From Comamonas testosteroni TK102 (GTDB taxonomy: Bacteria > Pseudomonadota > Gammaproteobacteria > Burkholderiales > Burkholderiaceae_C): a stretch of DNA of 64,000 nt. Shown in pieces: positions 45,890 to 54,502 of the stretch. Every line of letters begins with the position of its first letter. The first letter of the stretch is position 1. The notes under the pieces were generated by a model, which was not told the DNA's origin, did not search any database, and saw nothing but the letters and a program-made list of their open reading frames with translations. The translations under genes and the position numbers were made by a program. The DNA lies in contig NZ_CP006704.1 in NCBI RefSeq assembly GCF_000739375.1, positions 3,286,001-3,350,000 of the forward strand. Direction: 5' to 3'.

Positions 45890-46681
45890 TCAAGACATCA
45901 ACACGCCATCGGAAAGCGTTTCGCGCAGGATGATGAGATTGTCCGGCGACACGTGGATCAGGCCTTTACCAGGCACATCGATCTCGGCAATCAGGAAAAG
46001 AGCCAGGGCCGTGACGAACGGGACGATGAAAATCAGGGAGTTGCGACGATTTTGGCCACGGATGTTGTAGCCGATAAGAAAGTTCGAACAGACCCCGAAG
46101 ATGATGAGCAGAAACCAGGCAGCACCTGGAATGTGATGTCGCCAGCTGGCCATCGTTTTTTGCTGTGCGATATAGAGGTCGTTGCAGGCGTTCAAGGCTG
46201 TCGCAATGACCGGGTCGGGGTTGGCTGTGGCAATCTTGCTGACCTGCGTCCACATCCGGGTCTGCATGCGAATGGACTCTCTGCGGATTTGCGCCCGCTG
46301 GCCTTCATTCATGGTCTCAAAGAATTGTGTGCGCAGACTCAAATAGTCTTGCAGCAAGGCCTTCGCCTGCTGCTGATGACTGTCCTTCAACAAGCTGTTG
46401 CGCTGAAAAGCATTGCCGATTGCGATGGCTTCGTTTTCTTCGGCCGCCACGCGCATGTTGTAGCCGCCAATCGCGAACGACAGAATGAAGCCGATCAGCA
46501 GACCAAACAATGACAAGGTTGCACCCAGGACGATCTTGAGTTCATCTTCAGCGACGGCGTCATGTTTGAACCTCTTATTCCAGGTGAATTTGCCCAGAAA
46601 AGCCGCGAGGCTGAGCAACGCAAAAATACTGACCAGCAGTATCCAGGAGTTGGTATCAATGGCGAGAAATGTCTTTTGCAT
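45890..46681 (-). CDS. DUF4239 (bestrophin-like) membrane protein
   Basis: The 263-residue protein has two membrane helices near the N-terminus (ILLVSIFALLSLAAFLGKF; ILGATLSLFGLLIGFILSFAIGGY with R/N-x-R after it) and two near the C-terminus (AWFLLIIFGVCSNFLIGY; SLIFIVPFVTALALFLIAEID). EENEAIAIGNAFQRNSLL and IDVPGKGLIHVSPDNL are typical DUF4239 motifs. The ATG at 46681 has a GGAG ribosome binding site. Function unknown; some relatives are annotated as bestrophin-like ion channels. Confidence 0.85.
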   Translation of the reverse strand: MQKTFLAIDTNSWILLVSIFALLSLAAFLGKFTWNKRFKHDAVAEDELKIVLGATLSLFGLLIGFILSFAIGGYNMRVAAEENEAIAIGNAFQRNSLLKDSHQQQAKALLQDYLSLRTQFFETMNEGQRAQIRRESIRMQTRMWTQVSKIATANPDPVIATALNACNDLYIAQQKTMASWRHHIPGAAWFLLIIFGVCSNFLIGYNIRGQNRRNSLIFIVPFVTALALFLIAEIDVPGKGLIHVSPDNLIILRETLSDGVLMS

Positions 46682-47339
46682 CGTTATTCTCCAACTCAGC
46701 TCGATAGTCACCAGCAAGCCGGAGGGAATGACTCCGACGAGGACAACCCAGCCCGAGCCCTGAAGCCTCGCCCTCATCAGCTTGTCTCCAGGCAAATATA
46801 CGCTTTATCGGTGAACCAGACGCAGAGCAGACACTCGCGAATCAGGCGGGCCGAGCAATGGACAAGCCCACGCCAGTCTTTTCGATCAACCCCGTGTCCA
46901 CATCCGCTGCGACTGGGCAACCGCCCCAAAAACACGCAGCAAAAATCAGCCGCAAACGAGGCATGCAACTACACCGGCATATCGAAAGCTTGGATTGCTG
47001 CCAAGAAATGCACCACTGTCAATGCGCTTCAATGAGCAGGTATTTCTCGTAGTTTGTGACAAACAGAATGAATCCGTTTGGATATGCGGCGTGGGGCATG
47101 GCCGCTCTCTGAGAAGCCGGCAATGCTTGATTGTCAAGATTCTCATCGCTGCACCAGCTCCTGAAATAATTACAGGAAGCTGTTCTCCATATTTCATGTA
47201 TCGGCGATACCATTTCCTCTGGCATCTCTTCAGCTGATAGCTATTTGTCGTCGGGCCTTGATACGTTGCAAGACCTGGTCCAGGCCCCATGTCTTGCTGC
47301 AAACAATATGGAACTTTTCACTGCCCCACATAACAACGG
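46682..47339. other. intergenic stretch with no supported gene
   Basis: This is about 660 bp of lower GC with several frames of 60-160 codons on both strands. None has a convincing ribosome binding site, signal peptide or known domain. Possibly decayed accessory DNA. Confidence 0.4.
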
Positions 47340-47528
47340 TTATGGACGTGGATTGGGATTTGCAGGTGATGGCTCGGGAACAGGAACTTGAGACCCCGGG
47401 GCTGGATGCGGTGCAGGCATTCCTTCTGTTGCTGGCGGCCTCGATTGAAGTTCTGGTTGTGGCGCTTTTTCACAGGCACTGAGAGCCGCCACAGCCGTAA
47501 GCAATACAAGGACATTGAGAGATTTCAT
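47340..47528 (-). CDS. small proline-rich lipoprotein
   Basis: The 62-residue protein MKSLNVLVLLTAVAALSACEKAP has a clear lipobox (LSAC), followed by a Pro-rich tail (about 16 Pro in 42 residues, for example PPATEGMPAPHPAPG). An AGGAGG ribosome binding site upstream of the ATG at 47528 makes expression likely. No family recognised; probably an outer-membrane-anchored spacer-type lipoprotein. Confidence 0.65.
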   Translation of the reverse strand: MKSLNVLVLLTAVAALSACEKAPQPELQSRPPATEGMPAPHPAPGSQVPVPEPSPANPNPRP

Positions 47529-47810
47529 GACCGACCTCCTTTCAAGGAACATAGGTCCATGCTAGGCCAAGGCGCTTCTCGGAATCTGCCCTCTTCTTTC
47601 AGAACTCACATCCTGTGACTTTCATGCCCGCCGCCAGGAAATCACCATATATGGTCACTTCTGACAAACAGACGGCTCAGCCCTTGGGCTCACCACCTCC
47701 CCAGATCTGGCGATGATGGAGCTGCCGTAAGAAGCCCGAAAAGATGTAACACCTGCGTATTGCCAGGGCCAAGCCGGCTGGCAATCAACGGCCTACGCAT
47801 GTCGCGCCAC

Positions 47811-47900
47811 CTGACCTGACCTGACCTGACCTGACCTGACCTGACATGACATGACATGACATGACATGACCTGACATGACCTGACATGACATGACATGAC
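47811..47900. repeat. pentanucleotide tandem repeat, 18 units
   Basis: Exactly 90 bp is made of 18 five-base units: seven CTGAC in a row, then ATGAC and CTGAC units (nine of each type in total). It ends about 42 bp before the start of an ICMT-like gene. A change of copy number would move any upstream promoter element by 5 bp per unit. Confidence 0.95.
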
Positions 47901-47942
47901 ATAGTTGACCATCAAGTCACTTCAAGCTTTAGCCTTGAACAC

Positions 47943-48425
47943 ATGACTTTCCAATCCAGCTCGCAAACTGATTCCTCTTTGCTCGCGCTGCGAGTGCCGC
48001 CGATGGCACTGTTGGCAGTGTTTGCCGCAGCCATGTGGCTTCTGCCAGATATCCTGACCACCAAATTCCCGGCCTCTTGGACGGCCGCCTCATTGCTGGC
48101 CATATTGGGAGGAGCCTTCTGCATAGCCGGCGTACGAGCGTTTCAGCGCGCCCAAACCACGGTAAACCCCACCACTCCTGCAGCGTCGACCTCACTGGTC
48201 GTCAGCGGGGTTTATCGTATGACACGCAATCCGATGTACCTGGGCTTTGCACTGCTGCTGCTTGGCTTCGCCACAGGGTTGGGCAAGTTGTCGGCACTGC
48301 TTCTTGTGCCGCTATTCATGGCTTATTTGCAGCGCTTTCAGATTCGGCCGGAAGAAGAAGCGTTGCAAGCACAATTTGGAGCGTCCTTCGACACCTATCG
48401 CCAACAGGTCCGACGCTGGCTGTAG
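47943..48425 (+). CDS. isoprenylcysteine carboxyl methyltransferase (ICMT) family membrane protein
   Basis: The 160-residue protein has about four helices. The conserved C-terminal half carries VSGVYRMTRNPMYLGFALLLLGFAT (SAM-binding TRNPMYLG), then RPEEEALQAQFGASFDTYRQQVRRWL with the paired Glu and FGxxxxxY typical of the ICMT/PEMT superfamily. Bacterial members methylate unknown membrane substrates. No ribosome binding site is strong, and the pentanucleotide repeat occupies the upstream region. Confidence 0.85.
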   Translation: MTFQSSSQTDSSLLALRVPPMALLAVFAAAMWLLPDILTTKFPASWTAASLLAILGGAFCIAGVRAFQRAQTTVNPTTPAASTSLVVSGVYRMTRNPMYLGFALLLLGFATGLGKLSALLLVPLFMAYLQRFQIRPEEEALQAQFGASFDTYRQQVRRWL

Positions 48426-48570
48426 ATGGGCTTGAACCAGCTCAGGGGAATTCCCAATCAGTTTTGATGACTTGAGCATAGCAATCACGCTCGCGATACC
48501 AAGGTAGAAGCACTCGAGCCGCTATTGAGTCAACAAACGGAGTCAGCCAAGGCATCACTGGCTGAAGCCC

Positions 48571-48690
48571 TTATACATTCGGCCTATCTATGGGGTCGGT
48601 CGGCAACTCTGCAGGCGGTTGTTCATTGGGCGGATCAACTGGTTCCGGCTTGGGTTCCGCTTCCTTGAGCGGGTTCTTTTGAAACGTCAT
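48571..48690 (-). CDS. 39-residue proline/glutamate-rich small protein
   Basis: The open frame MTFQKNPLKEAEPKPEPVDP continues PNEQPPAELPTDPIDRPNV and stops with TAA. An AGGAG lies 9 nt before the ATG at 48690. It is rich in Pro, Glu and Asp with no membrane segment. Short length makes it uncertain, but the ribosome binding site and composition are better than chance frames here. Confidence 0.45.
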   Translation of the reverse strand: MTFQKNPLKEAEPKPEPVDPPNEQPPAELPTDPIDRPNV

Positions 48691-49004
48691 GGCGGTCATC
48701 TCCTGCATGCGGTTTGAATGAGCGGCTCGCCCCTGAGCTGTCCGGCGAAGCGAGACCCATCCAAGGCGCTATTGCCTCAGCGAATAGCCGAACTAAGCAT
48801 ATCCTGAGGTCGGCTTCCCGATACTTCGTACGTCACGGAAAGATCTGGAAACGCCCAGCCTTGATCATCCAACGCCGAACTCAAACGCAGCGCAGACAAG
48901 GCCTGCGCCCATGTGAGCGCCGAACAAGTTGCAAGCACACTGGAGCCAGTGCCCTGGCCCTCGCCGCAGACCTTCAGCAAGCGACTGCAGGGATACCGCG
49001 AGGC
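48691..49004. other. intergenic stretch with no supported gene
   Basis: About 310 bp between a small ORF and the DUF7661-like gene. Frames present on the plus strand are arginine-rich and lack ribosome binding sites. Nothing else recognised. Confidence 0.35.
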
Positions 49005-49223
49005 TCAGACGATCTCGAAGATATCGCCATCGGACGATGCGGCGCTCTCGTGAAAGATGTCGTAGAGATACTGAGGCAACTCCTCGCAGGAAACCTCGGA
49101 AGGAACGGCCAGATCCACAAAGCCAAGCTTGCCATCGGCTCCAACGGAAAAACAGCGCCATGCGGAGTCTCTGCGCTCTATGAGCACGATATCGCCGAAC
49201 ACATTGAACCGATACCTTTCCAT
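49005..49223 (-). CDS. small DUF7661-like protein
   Basis: The 72-residue protein starts MERYRFNVFGDIVLIERRDSAWRCFSVGADGKLGFVDLAVPSEV and ends in an acidic tail. A GGGAG ribosome binding site precedes the ATG at 49223. The RFNVFGxxVLIER-x-x-xWxCFxVGxDGKxG pattern matches small uncharacterised proteins annotated as DUF7661; I am recalling this family, not searching it. Cytoplasmic, function unknown. Confidence 0.65.
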   Translation of the reverse strand: MERYRFNVFGDIVLIERRDSAWRCFSVGADGKLGFVDLAVPSEVSCEELPQYLYDIFHESAASSDGDIFEIV

Positions 49224-49645
49224 GTCCACTCCCTTGTTCTGCCTTGCATGCTAGCCCGTTTTCTCCTGCGTCATCTGTGCACTCGCCCGAGTGCTCCGGC
49301 CTTTATCAGCTGGATGAGACAACAGCGTGACTCTCATCTCAGCCGCGATGTCCGCAATCGGCTTCGCAGGCGGTAGTCATGCATCAGCCCCGTTGACTTT
49401 GGCAACGGAAAGAAGCGGCGGCAAGTGCATTGGGGGTTGACTTTCTGAGGCAAGGCAGCCTACTCGAGCAGGGATCGGCCTTGGAAAACCGCTTGGCGAG
49501 CAAGCTGCGCGATAGCGCCAGCACCGAAGCAGCGTTTGCACCGAAGCTGACGTTTTACTTATTGGAGGGCATTTAAGGTTATTAAAAAGAGTACTGTGCT
49601 CTTTGACGATCGATCCTGATTCGTCATCCAGGACTGGAGGTCTAT
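49224..49645. other. intergenic stretch with no supported gene
   Basis: About 420 bp. The longest frame (minus strand, 49377-49973) has an unlikely translation and no ribosome binding site. AT-rich sequence at 49555-49610 probably holds the promoter of the following small gene. Confidence 0.35.
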
Positions 49646-49828
49646 ATGCAAGATAGCCGTATTCCCCCGCCAATCCAGAAGTTCTGGGAGACCACCAAGG
49701 AGCTGTTCTCCATGGACAAGGATTTCCCCACTCCGCCACAACTAGAACAGCAAGAGCCCACAGCAATGGAAAAAAAGCAGGAGCAAGAGAGGCTGCTGCG
49801 CGAGCGCCGCAACTACCGGTACTGGTAG
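49646..49828 (+). CDS. 60-residue hypothetical protein
   Basis: MQDSRIPPPIQKFWETTKELF begins after a good GGAGG ribosome binding site, and the protein ends in a charged helix (MEKKQEQERLLRERRNYRYW). A terminator follows 37 bp after the stop. No membrane segment. The combination of ribosome binding site, terminator and composition supports a real gene; family unknown. Confidence 0.6.
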   Translation: MQDSRIPPPIQKFWETTKELFSMDKDFPTPPQLEQQEPTAMEKKQEQERLLRERRNYRYW

Positions 49829-49864
49829 CCCGGCGCTTCAAATTCATCTGGCGATGGGTTCCCG

Positions 49865-49888
49865 ACCACCTCGACAGGTGGTTTTTTG
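49865..49888 (+). terminator. Rho-independent terminator
   Basis: ACCACCT/AGGTGGT (7 bp) with a 4-nt loop, followed by six T residues. Confidence 0.8.
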
Positions 49889-50030
49889 TTGCCTTGAGAT
49901 ACAAGAATACGAGCACATAGACCCTGCCAAACATAGGCGCCGTTAAGAAATACAGCGATAAGATGGCTCGCAAGCTGTGCTGCCCATGCCAAGACTCTCA
50001 GCCGCATCCCATGCCCCCTTCAGGAGACCC

Positions 50031-50783
50031 ATGAAAAACAAAGTCGTGCTCATCACCGGCGGCAGCCGAGGTATTGGTGCGGCCACCGCCATACAAGCTG
50101 CGACGGTCGGCTGGGATGTGCTGCTCAGCTTCAATACGGATCAAGCAGCAGCCGAGGCGGTTGTCTCGCAAATCACCGACATGGGCAGGCACGCCATGGC
50201 CATTCAGGCCGACATGGCTTGCGAAGAACAGATTCGACGCCTTTTTGCAGTGGCCGATGTGCAGTTCGGGCGCTTGGATGCACTGGTCAACAACGCAGGC
50301 ATCGTGGACACGGCGCAGACAGTGGCGGAGTTCAGCCTTGAGCGCCTGGAGCGGATGTTTCGCATCAACACCATCGGTGCTTTTCTGTGTGCCCGCGAGG
50401 CCGTGCTTCGCATGAGCACGGCACGCGGCGGTCATGGCGGAGCCATTGTGAATGTTTCCAGCATCGCCGCAAGACTGGGCGCGCCAGGCCAGTATGTGGA
50501 CTATGCAGCATCCAAAGGAGCCATGGATGTGATGACGCTGGGACTGGCCAAGGAAGTGGCCGCGGAAGGCATCCGCGTGAACGCAGTCCGCCCCGGCCTC
50601 ATCGAAACGGATATCCATGCCAGCGGGGGACAACCGGACAGGGTTCAGCATCTGGCGCCGCGAGTTCCCATGCGGCGTGGAGGAAGCGCCCTGGAGGTTG
50701 CGAATGCAATCGTATGGCTTATGTCGGACGAGTCCCCCTACACCACGGGCAGTCTGATTGAAATTTCGGGCGGAAACCTATGA
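50031..50783 (+). CDS. SDR family NAD(P)-dependent oxidoreductase
   Basis: The 250-residue short-chain dehydrogenase has the cofactor motif TGGSRGIG (residues 9-16), NNAG, the catalytic Ser in NVSSIAARLG, and Tyr/Lys in YVDYAASKG. ITGxIIEISGG-type ending (TTGSLIEISGGNL) is typical of glucose-dehydrogenase-like classical SDRs. The ATG at 50031 has AGGAG upstream. Substrate unknown. Followed by a terminator. Confidence 0.88.
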   Translation: MKNKVVLITGGSRGIGAATAIQAATVGWDVLLSFNTDQAAAEAVVSQITDMGRHAMAIQADMACEEQIRRLFAVADVQFGRLDALVNNAGIVDTAQTVAEFSLERLERMFRINTIGAFLCAREAVLRMSTARGGHGGAIVNVSSIAARLGAPGQYVDYAASKGAMDVMTLGLAKEVAAEGIRVNAVRPGLIETDIHASGGQPDRVQHLAPRVPMRRGGSALEVANAIVWLMSDESPYTTGSLIEISGGNL

Positions 50784-50813
50784 GGAAAAAACGCTAGCCC
50801 GTCCATGCACAAC

Positions 50814-50836
50814 AAAGCCCGCCAAGGCGGGCTTTT
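50814..50836 (+). terminator. Rho-independent terminator of SDR gene
   Basis: AAAGCCCGCC/GGCGGGCTTT with a very short central loop, followed by TTTC. Confidence 0.75.
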
Positions 50837-51080
50837 CAATGTCCTTACCCGTCAAGGGCATGCGACGGGCGACTTTAGAAAACAGACCTGCGCCAGCAAC
50901 TCGTGGACTGAAGACCAAGAAGAAACACGGCCCGGCATTCCTGCTTAGGTCGAAAAATTGCCCGCCAGGTGCCGAAGACTCTCAACTATCCAAGTGGCCG
51001 ATCCGCAGTTGACCTCTTAACTGGCACGCTGCTGCAACAACAATTTTCCAATCTTCGCTCTTTCCCTTGGTACATGCAGC

Positions 51081-51359
51081 TCAGCGATGCCCATGGCCTC
51101 CACCAGGCCGATGACCGCCATGTGGAGGACGATGATTTCCATGTCCGCCATGACCTGGGTGAGGCCTATGGGCGGGTGGACGGTGCACGTGATGATGATG
51201 GTGGTACCCAGGCCTGTATGCAGGCCGCCCGTAGTAATACGAGCCGCCGTAAGGCTGATAGATATAGGTATCGCCATACCCGTAGCTGTATCCAGGGCCT
51301 GCTGCATAGCAGCCCGACAAAAGCAAGACGAGCGCAGAGACTCCAAACAGTTTCTTCAT
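51081..51359 (-). CDS. histidine/glycine-rich lipoprotein
   Basis: The 92-residue protein starts MKKLFGVSALVLLLSGCYAAG with lipobox LLSGC. It then has a Tyr/Gly-rich stretch (GYSYGYGDTYIYQPYGGSYYYG) and a His-rich tail (GYHHHHHVHRPPAHRPHPGHGGHGNHR) with about 18 histidines. The tail could bind zinc, nickel or copper at the cell surface; this is inferred from composition. The long upstream extension of the frame (to 51593) lacks a ribosome binding site and is ignored. Confidence 0.7.
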   Translation of the reverse strand: MKKLFGVSALVLLLSGCYAAGPGYSYGYGDTYIYQPYGGSYYYGRPAYRPGYHHHHHVHRPPAHRPHPGHGGHGNHRPPHGGHRPGGGHGHR

Positions 51360-52166
51360 TTGTCCGAGTCTAGTCGCTTCGATATCTTGCGGGTTTTCAA
51401 TGTGTAAGGCCGTCTTTCCTCCAACAACTGCAGCCATCTCGACAAGCCGCTTTTGGCGCGCCCATCGGCAACCAGCCATCGGACTAGGTATTTGTGACGC
51501 ATCAGAAGCGCACTGCATGGACTGCTGCTGATTCGACATGACCGTGGCAACCACATTCCTGCTCAATAGATAGTGAATGCAATAAGTGAACAATCAATTT
51601 TGATAGCTTCAATCTCTTTATAGAAAAGCGTTACAAGGCAAAATCACCGTGAACATCGGACCGCATAAATTGATGACTGTGACCTGCCTAAGGTGCCATG
51701 CCAGGCCCGCACCAGCAGCAAACGCGGACGCTACAAACCCTTTAAGACACTCGTGTCTGGATAGCTTGGGTTTGCCACTGCGCCAGTCTCCTGCTTCGGT
51801 GCAATTGCCGTTGCGAATAGCTGGTACGACTTCTACGCCTGTAACCCGTCAGATGCCGCGCTCGGAATCGCTCCCCCTTGAGCGTCGATCCCAAGCAACT
51901 GGAGACACTCAAAGAGTGATTGAGCCGAATCCTTCATCGGGCCAAACTGCCAAGTCTCAGCAAAAATTGCGATAGATCTTCATTTCAGACGGAGTTTGCA
52001 TCTGGCGATGGGAATCGAACCGATCAAACCGGGGTTTAAGGGGGATTAAAGGGGTCATCCCCCTCTGAGCGCCATCATTTCAATTCCCGTCGCGCCCCCT
52101 AAACTCCCCAGAAAACTCCCCACACTTCAATGTCCGAGGGCGCCCTACTCTGTATGATCTGCAAAA
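51360..52166. other. gene-poor stretch with a tRNA-like 3' fragment
   Basis: About 800 bp without a supported gene. At 51600-51640 a short AT-rich element (GATAGCTTC...AAGCGTTAC) resembles the dispersed palindromes at 16163 and 28468. On the minus strand, 51999-52020 reads TCGGTTCGATTCCCATCGCCA, which looks like the T-arm and acceptor end of a tRNA, but there is no complete tRNA. It is followed by G-rich tracts and a run of ACTCCCC repeats (52100-52125). GC falls downstream. Confidence 0.45.
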
Positions 52167-52865
52167 ATGCATGTCACCCTAGTTCTCCTTCCCGGTATGG
52201 ATGGGACAAGCACCCTTTTCGAGCCCTTCATTGCTGCGCTCAAGGACAAGTACCCCGTTTCAGTAGTTCGATATCCAACTACTCGTCATTCCCAGACTTA
52301 CGCTGCTTTAAGTGACTTCGCTACAGCGCATCTGCCACCTGATGGCCCTATTGTTTTGCTTGGAGAGTCGTTTTCAGGCCCAATCGCAATTTCGATAGCG
52401 GCAGCCAATCCAGCGCGAGTGCTGGGCGTCATCTTGTGTTGTACCTTCGTTCGAAACCCCAGACCCAACCTTCGGTGGCTAAAAGGCATGACTTACTTGC
52501 CGACACCCCGACCACCTTTGACAATCGCAACTAAATTGCTTTTTGGCCGGTTTGCAACCTCGAAGTTGAGCGCCTTGCTGCGTAAAGCTCTGCACGAGGT
52601 CCAACCAGCTATTTTGCGAGCTCGGCTCCGTGAAGTCGCATCTGTGGATGTACGTGCTCAAGCTGCCAGGCTTGCGATGCCAGTTCTATATCTGAGGGCA
52701 CTCAATGATCACGTCGTGCCGCCGTCAGCAGCATCCGAAGCACAGCAACTGTGCCGAGATATGAAAGTCGAAACTTTTGATGCCCCACACTGCCTCTTGC
52801 AGGTCGTTCCCGCTGAAGCAAGCGAAGCGGTGATGCATTTCATGGATCGGTTGGTAGCCACCTAA
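52167..52865 (+). CDS. alpha/beta hydrolase
   Basis: The 232-residue protein has MHVTLVLLPGMDGTSTLFEPFIAAL (oxyanion region), nucleophile elbow GESFSGP with Ser near residue 69, and late acid/His positions in ALNDHVVPP and DAPHCLLQ. This is a serine hydrolase of lipase/esterase type with a small lid. GC is lower than in neighbouring core genes, and the codon mix is different, in line with recent transfer. Substrate unknown. Confidence 0.82.
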   Translation: MHVTLVLLPGMDGTSTLFEPFIAALKDKYPVSVVRYPTTRHSQTYAALSDFATAHLPPDGPIVLLGESFSGPIAISIAAANPARVLGVILCCTFVRNPRPNLRWLKGMTYLPTPRPPLTIATKLLFGRFATSKLSALLRKALHEVQPAILRARLREVASVDVRAQAARLAMPVLYLRALNDHVVPPSAASEAQQLCRDMKVETFDAPHCLLQVVPAEASEAVMHFMDRLVAT

Positions 52866-52929
52866 AACAAATGATCAGTACTGCGACAGCCAGAACTCAA
52901 CCCCAACCTGTCACTTCGGGCATATCAAG

Positions 52930-53406
52930 CTACAGCTCATGGCTGTAGACGATAAATCCACTATGTTCGGCTAACTTGTCGTAGAGCGCGCGGCCGGCTT
53001 CATTGGCTGCTTGTGTTTGCCAGTAGACGCGACTCGCGCCAGCCAGCGTGGCTTGCTCGTAGACGTTGTTGATGAGGGCCTTGCCAATCCCGAGCTTGCG
53101 CCGTGTGGGGGCCGTGAAAAGGTCCTGCAGGTAACAGACCAGGCCCAGTCTGGTGGTGCTGCGGTGAAACAGGTAATGGGCCAGGCCAACCACTTCTCCT
53201 TCATGCTCCGCAACCAACGCAAATACCGGCTCAATGGGATTGAAGAAGCGTTCCCAGGTTGTCTCGGTAATTTCTCTGGCCAGTGCAGTAGCCCCGACCC
53301 GTCCATAGAAAGCGTTGTAGCCGTCCCAAAGCGATAGCCACTGATCAAAGTCTTTGGATTGAATGGCTCTTACCATGACACCATTTAAAGAGGTACTTTC
53401 AGACAT
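52930..53406 (-). CDS. GNAT family N-acetyltransferase
   Basis: The 158-residue protein has the GNAT fold: VRAIQSKDFDQWLSLWDGYNAFYG, FALVAEHEGEVVGLAHYLFHRST, the acetyl-CoA loop LFTAPTRRKLGIGKALINNVYEQA (R/Q-x-x-G-x-G/A variant) and VYWQTQAANEAGRALYDKL. The ATG at 53406 is used; a TTG at 53454 would add 16 residues. Substrate unknown; such orphan GNATs often modify amines or peptides. Confidence 0.85.
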   Translation of the reverse strand: MSESTSLNGVMVRAIQSKDFDQWLSLWDGYNAFYGRVGATALAREITETTWERFFNPIEPVFALVAEHEGEVVGLAHYLFHRSTTRLGLVCYLQDLFTAPTRRKLGIGKALINNVYEQATLAGASRVYWQTQAANEAGRALYDKLAEHSGFIVYSHEL

Positions 53407-53470
53407 AGGACAGAATTTCTTAGCATGCAACACGATTGATATTAGAGTGTCCAAGCATAAGGCCTGGACG

Positions 53471-53794
53471 TTATTTCATAATAATGAAACCATTGACTAT
53501 TATTTCTAATATTAGTGCATAGATCATTATTGGTCTCAAAAATCGATCTTGAAACCGGCTGGGGGCTGCCAAGACTGCAGCGAGCAATGCAAAAATGCTA
53601 ACCAACATAGCACCTGCATAGTCCTGAAGCGTGGCAAACGAACGCAGAAGGCTAATCACCAAGACTACGCAGCCTGCACTTAGCGCCACAAAAATGATGC
53701 GCACCCACCATTGACGCTCTTCCTCGGCGACGGTATCCCCATCGACTATGTCAGATCGCGCTCGTTCTAACGATACAGAAGGAATTCTGGACAT
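53471..53794 (-). CDS. small multi-pass membrane protein, hypothetical
   Basis: The 107-residue protein has an N-terminal charged part and three hydrophobic segments (IIFVALSAGCVVLVISLL; AGAMLVSIFALLAAVLAA; PIMIYALILEIIVNGFIIM). Its start at 53794 lies 13 bp downstream of the next membrane-protein gene's end, suggesting co-transcription. Unknown family, lower GC than the core. Confidence 0.6.
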   Translation of the reverse strand: MSRIPSVSLERARSDIVDGDTVAEEERQWWVRIIFVALSAGCVVLVISLLRSFATLQDYAGAMLVSIFALLAAVLAAPSRFQDRFLRPIMIYALILEIIVNGFIIMK

Positions 53795-53806
53795 GGCTCG
53801 CAGTTT

Positions 53807-54037
53807 TCACATCTCGGAACTGTGTGAGCTCTGGCGCTCCCACCAAAGACCCACCACACCCGATAGAAACACGACCAGCACCGCTGGCCATAACGGCAGC
53901 TCGCTTGGCAATGCGAATAGGTAGATCAACGCTGCGCTGCAGAAGCCGCCGATTACGCTGACATACATGCGTGCATAGCTCCAATCGTTCAAGAAAACGA
54001 AGGCAGCGGCGAGCATGGTTTGCAAGGATTTCCACAT
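53807..54037 (-). CDS. small two-pass membrane protein, hypothetical
   Basis: The 76-residue protein MWKSLQTMLAAAFVFLNDWS has two hydrophobic segments (YVSVIGGFCSAALIYLFAL and WPAVLVVFLSGVVGLWW). It resembles small phage holin-like or superinfection-type membrane proteins in size and layout, though this is only a layout comparison. It probably forms an operon with the gene at 53471-53794. Confidence 0.55.
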   Translation of the reverse strand: MWKSLQTMLAAAFVFLNDWSYARMYVSVIGGFCSAALIYLFALPSELPLWPAVLVVFLSGVVGLWWERQSSHSSEM

Positions 54038-54107
54038 TTAGTCATGCTAACAGCGGAGGCATCTTCTTGGCCCTCTTTAACGCCCCTACTCGGCTCGCCA
54101 CAGCCGC

Positions 54108-54377
54108 TCAACGCCGCGTCTTCTTTTGGTCTTTCAGCACCAGGCACCCCGCCAAAGCCATGCATGAGCCCAACAGCAAGTAGATCGCTCCCGCCGAGGC
54201 GGCTCCAACCACGGGCGAAAAAAAATCGGCAAACAAGCGCGAGATCCCACAGATTGCCTTGCAGCTGGCTCCTTCTGCATGAAAAGCGCCGCGAATCAAA
54301 ATGGCGCTTCCATTTGCAGTACCGAACACGCCAAGAATCAGGATAAGCCAAGCAAAGACCGTTGCATCACGACGCAT
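54108..54377 (-). CDS. small membrane protein, hypothetical
   Basis: The 89-residue protein has one N-terminal membrane helix (FAWLILILGVFGTANGSAILI) and a C-terminal helix (AGAIYLLLGSCMALAGCLVL) around a loop with two cysteines (GASCKAICGI). The charged end is DQKKTRR. Unknown family; same orientation as the neighbouring small membrane proteins. Confidence 0.55.
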   Translation of the reverse strand: MRRDATVFAWLILILGVFGTANGSAILIRGAFHAEGASCKAICGISRLFADFFSPVVGAASAGAIYLLLGSCMALAGCLVLKDQKKTRR

Positions 54378-54502
54378 GTCTGACCTTCAAGAAGTGTGAT
54401 GGAAGACCTATCACGTCCAAAGGTAGCCACTCGGCCTGAGTGAGAGAATTTTGACCGACCGCTGCGGCGCAATTAAAGGACACTGCCTTGCTTGCCCGGA
54501 CC

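Noticed and set aside
47811..47900. CRISPR array
   Set aside because: Units are 5 bp in direct tandem with no spacers.
47690..47902. A minus-strand frame translating the pentanucleotide repeat into an SCHVM/SGQVR-type peptide repeat
   Set aside because: The peptide repeat is a by-product of the DNA repeat; no ribosome binding site or signal sequence was found.
49377..49973. A 198-codon minus-strand frame
   Set aside because: No ribosome binding site or domain; it covers a small plus-strand gene with a good ribosome binding site and terminator.
51990..52060. Complete tRNA gene
   Set aside because: Only a T-arm/acceptor-like end is present; no anticodon or D-arm can be folded from the adjacent bases.
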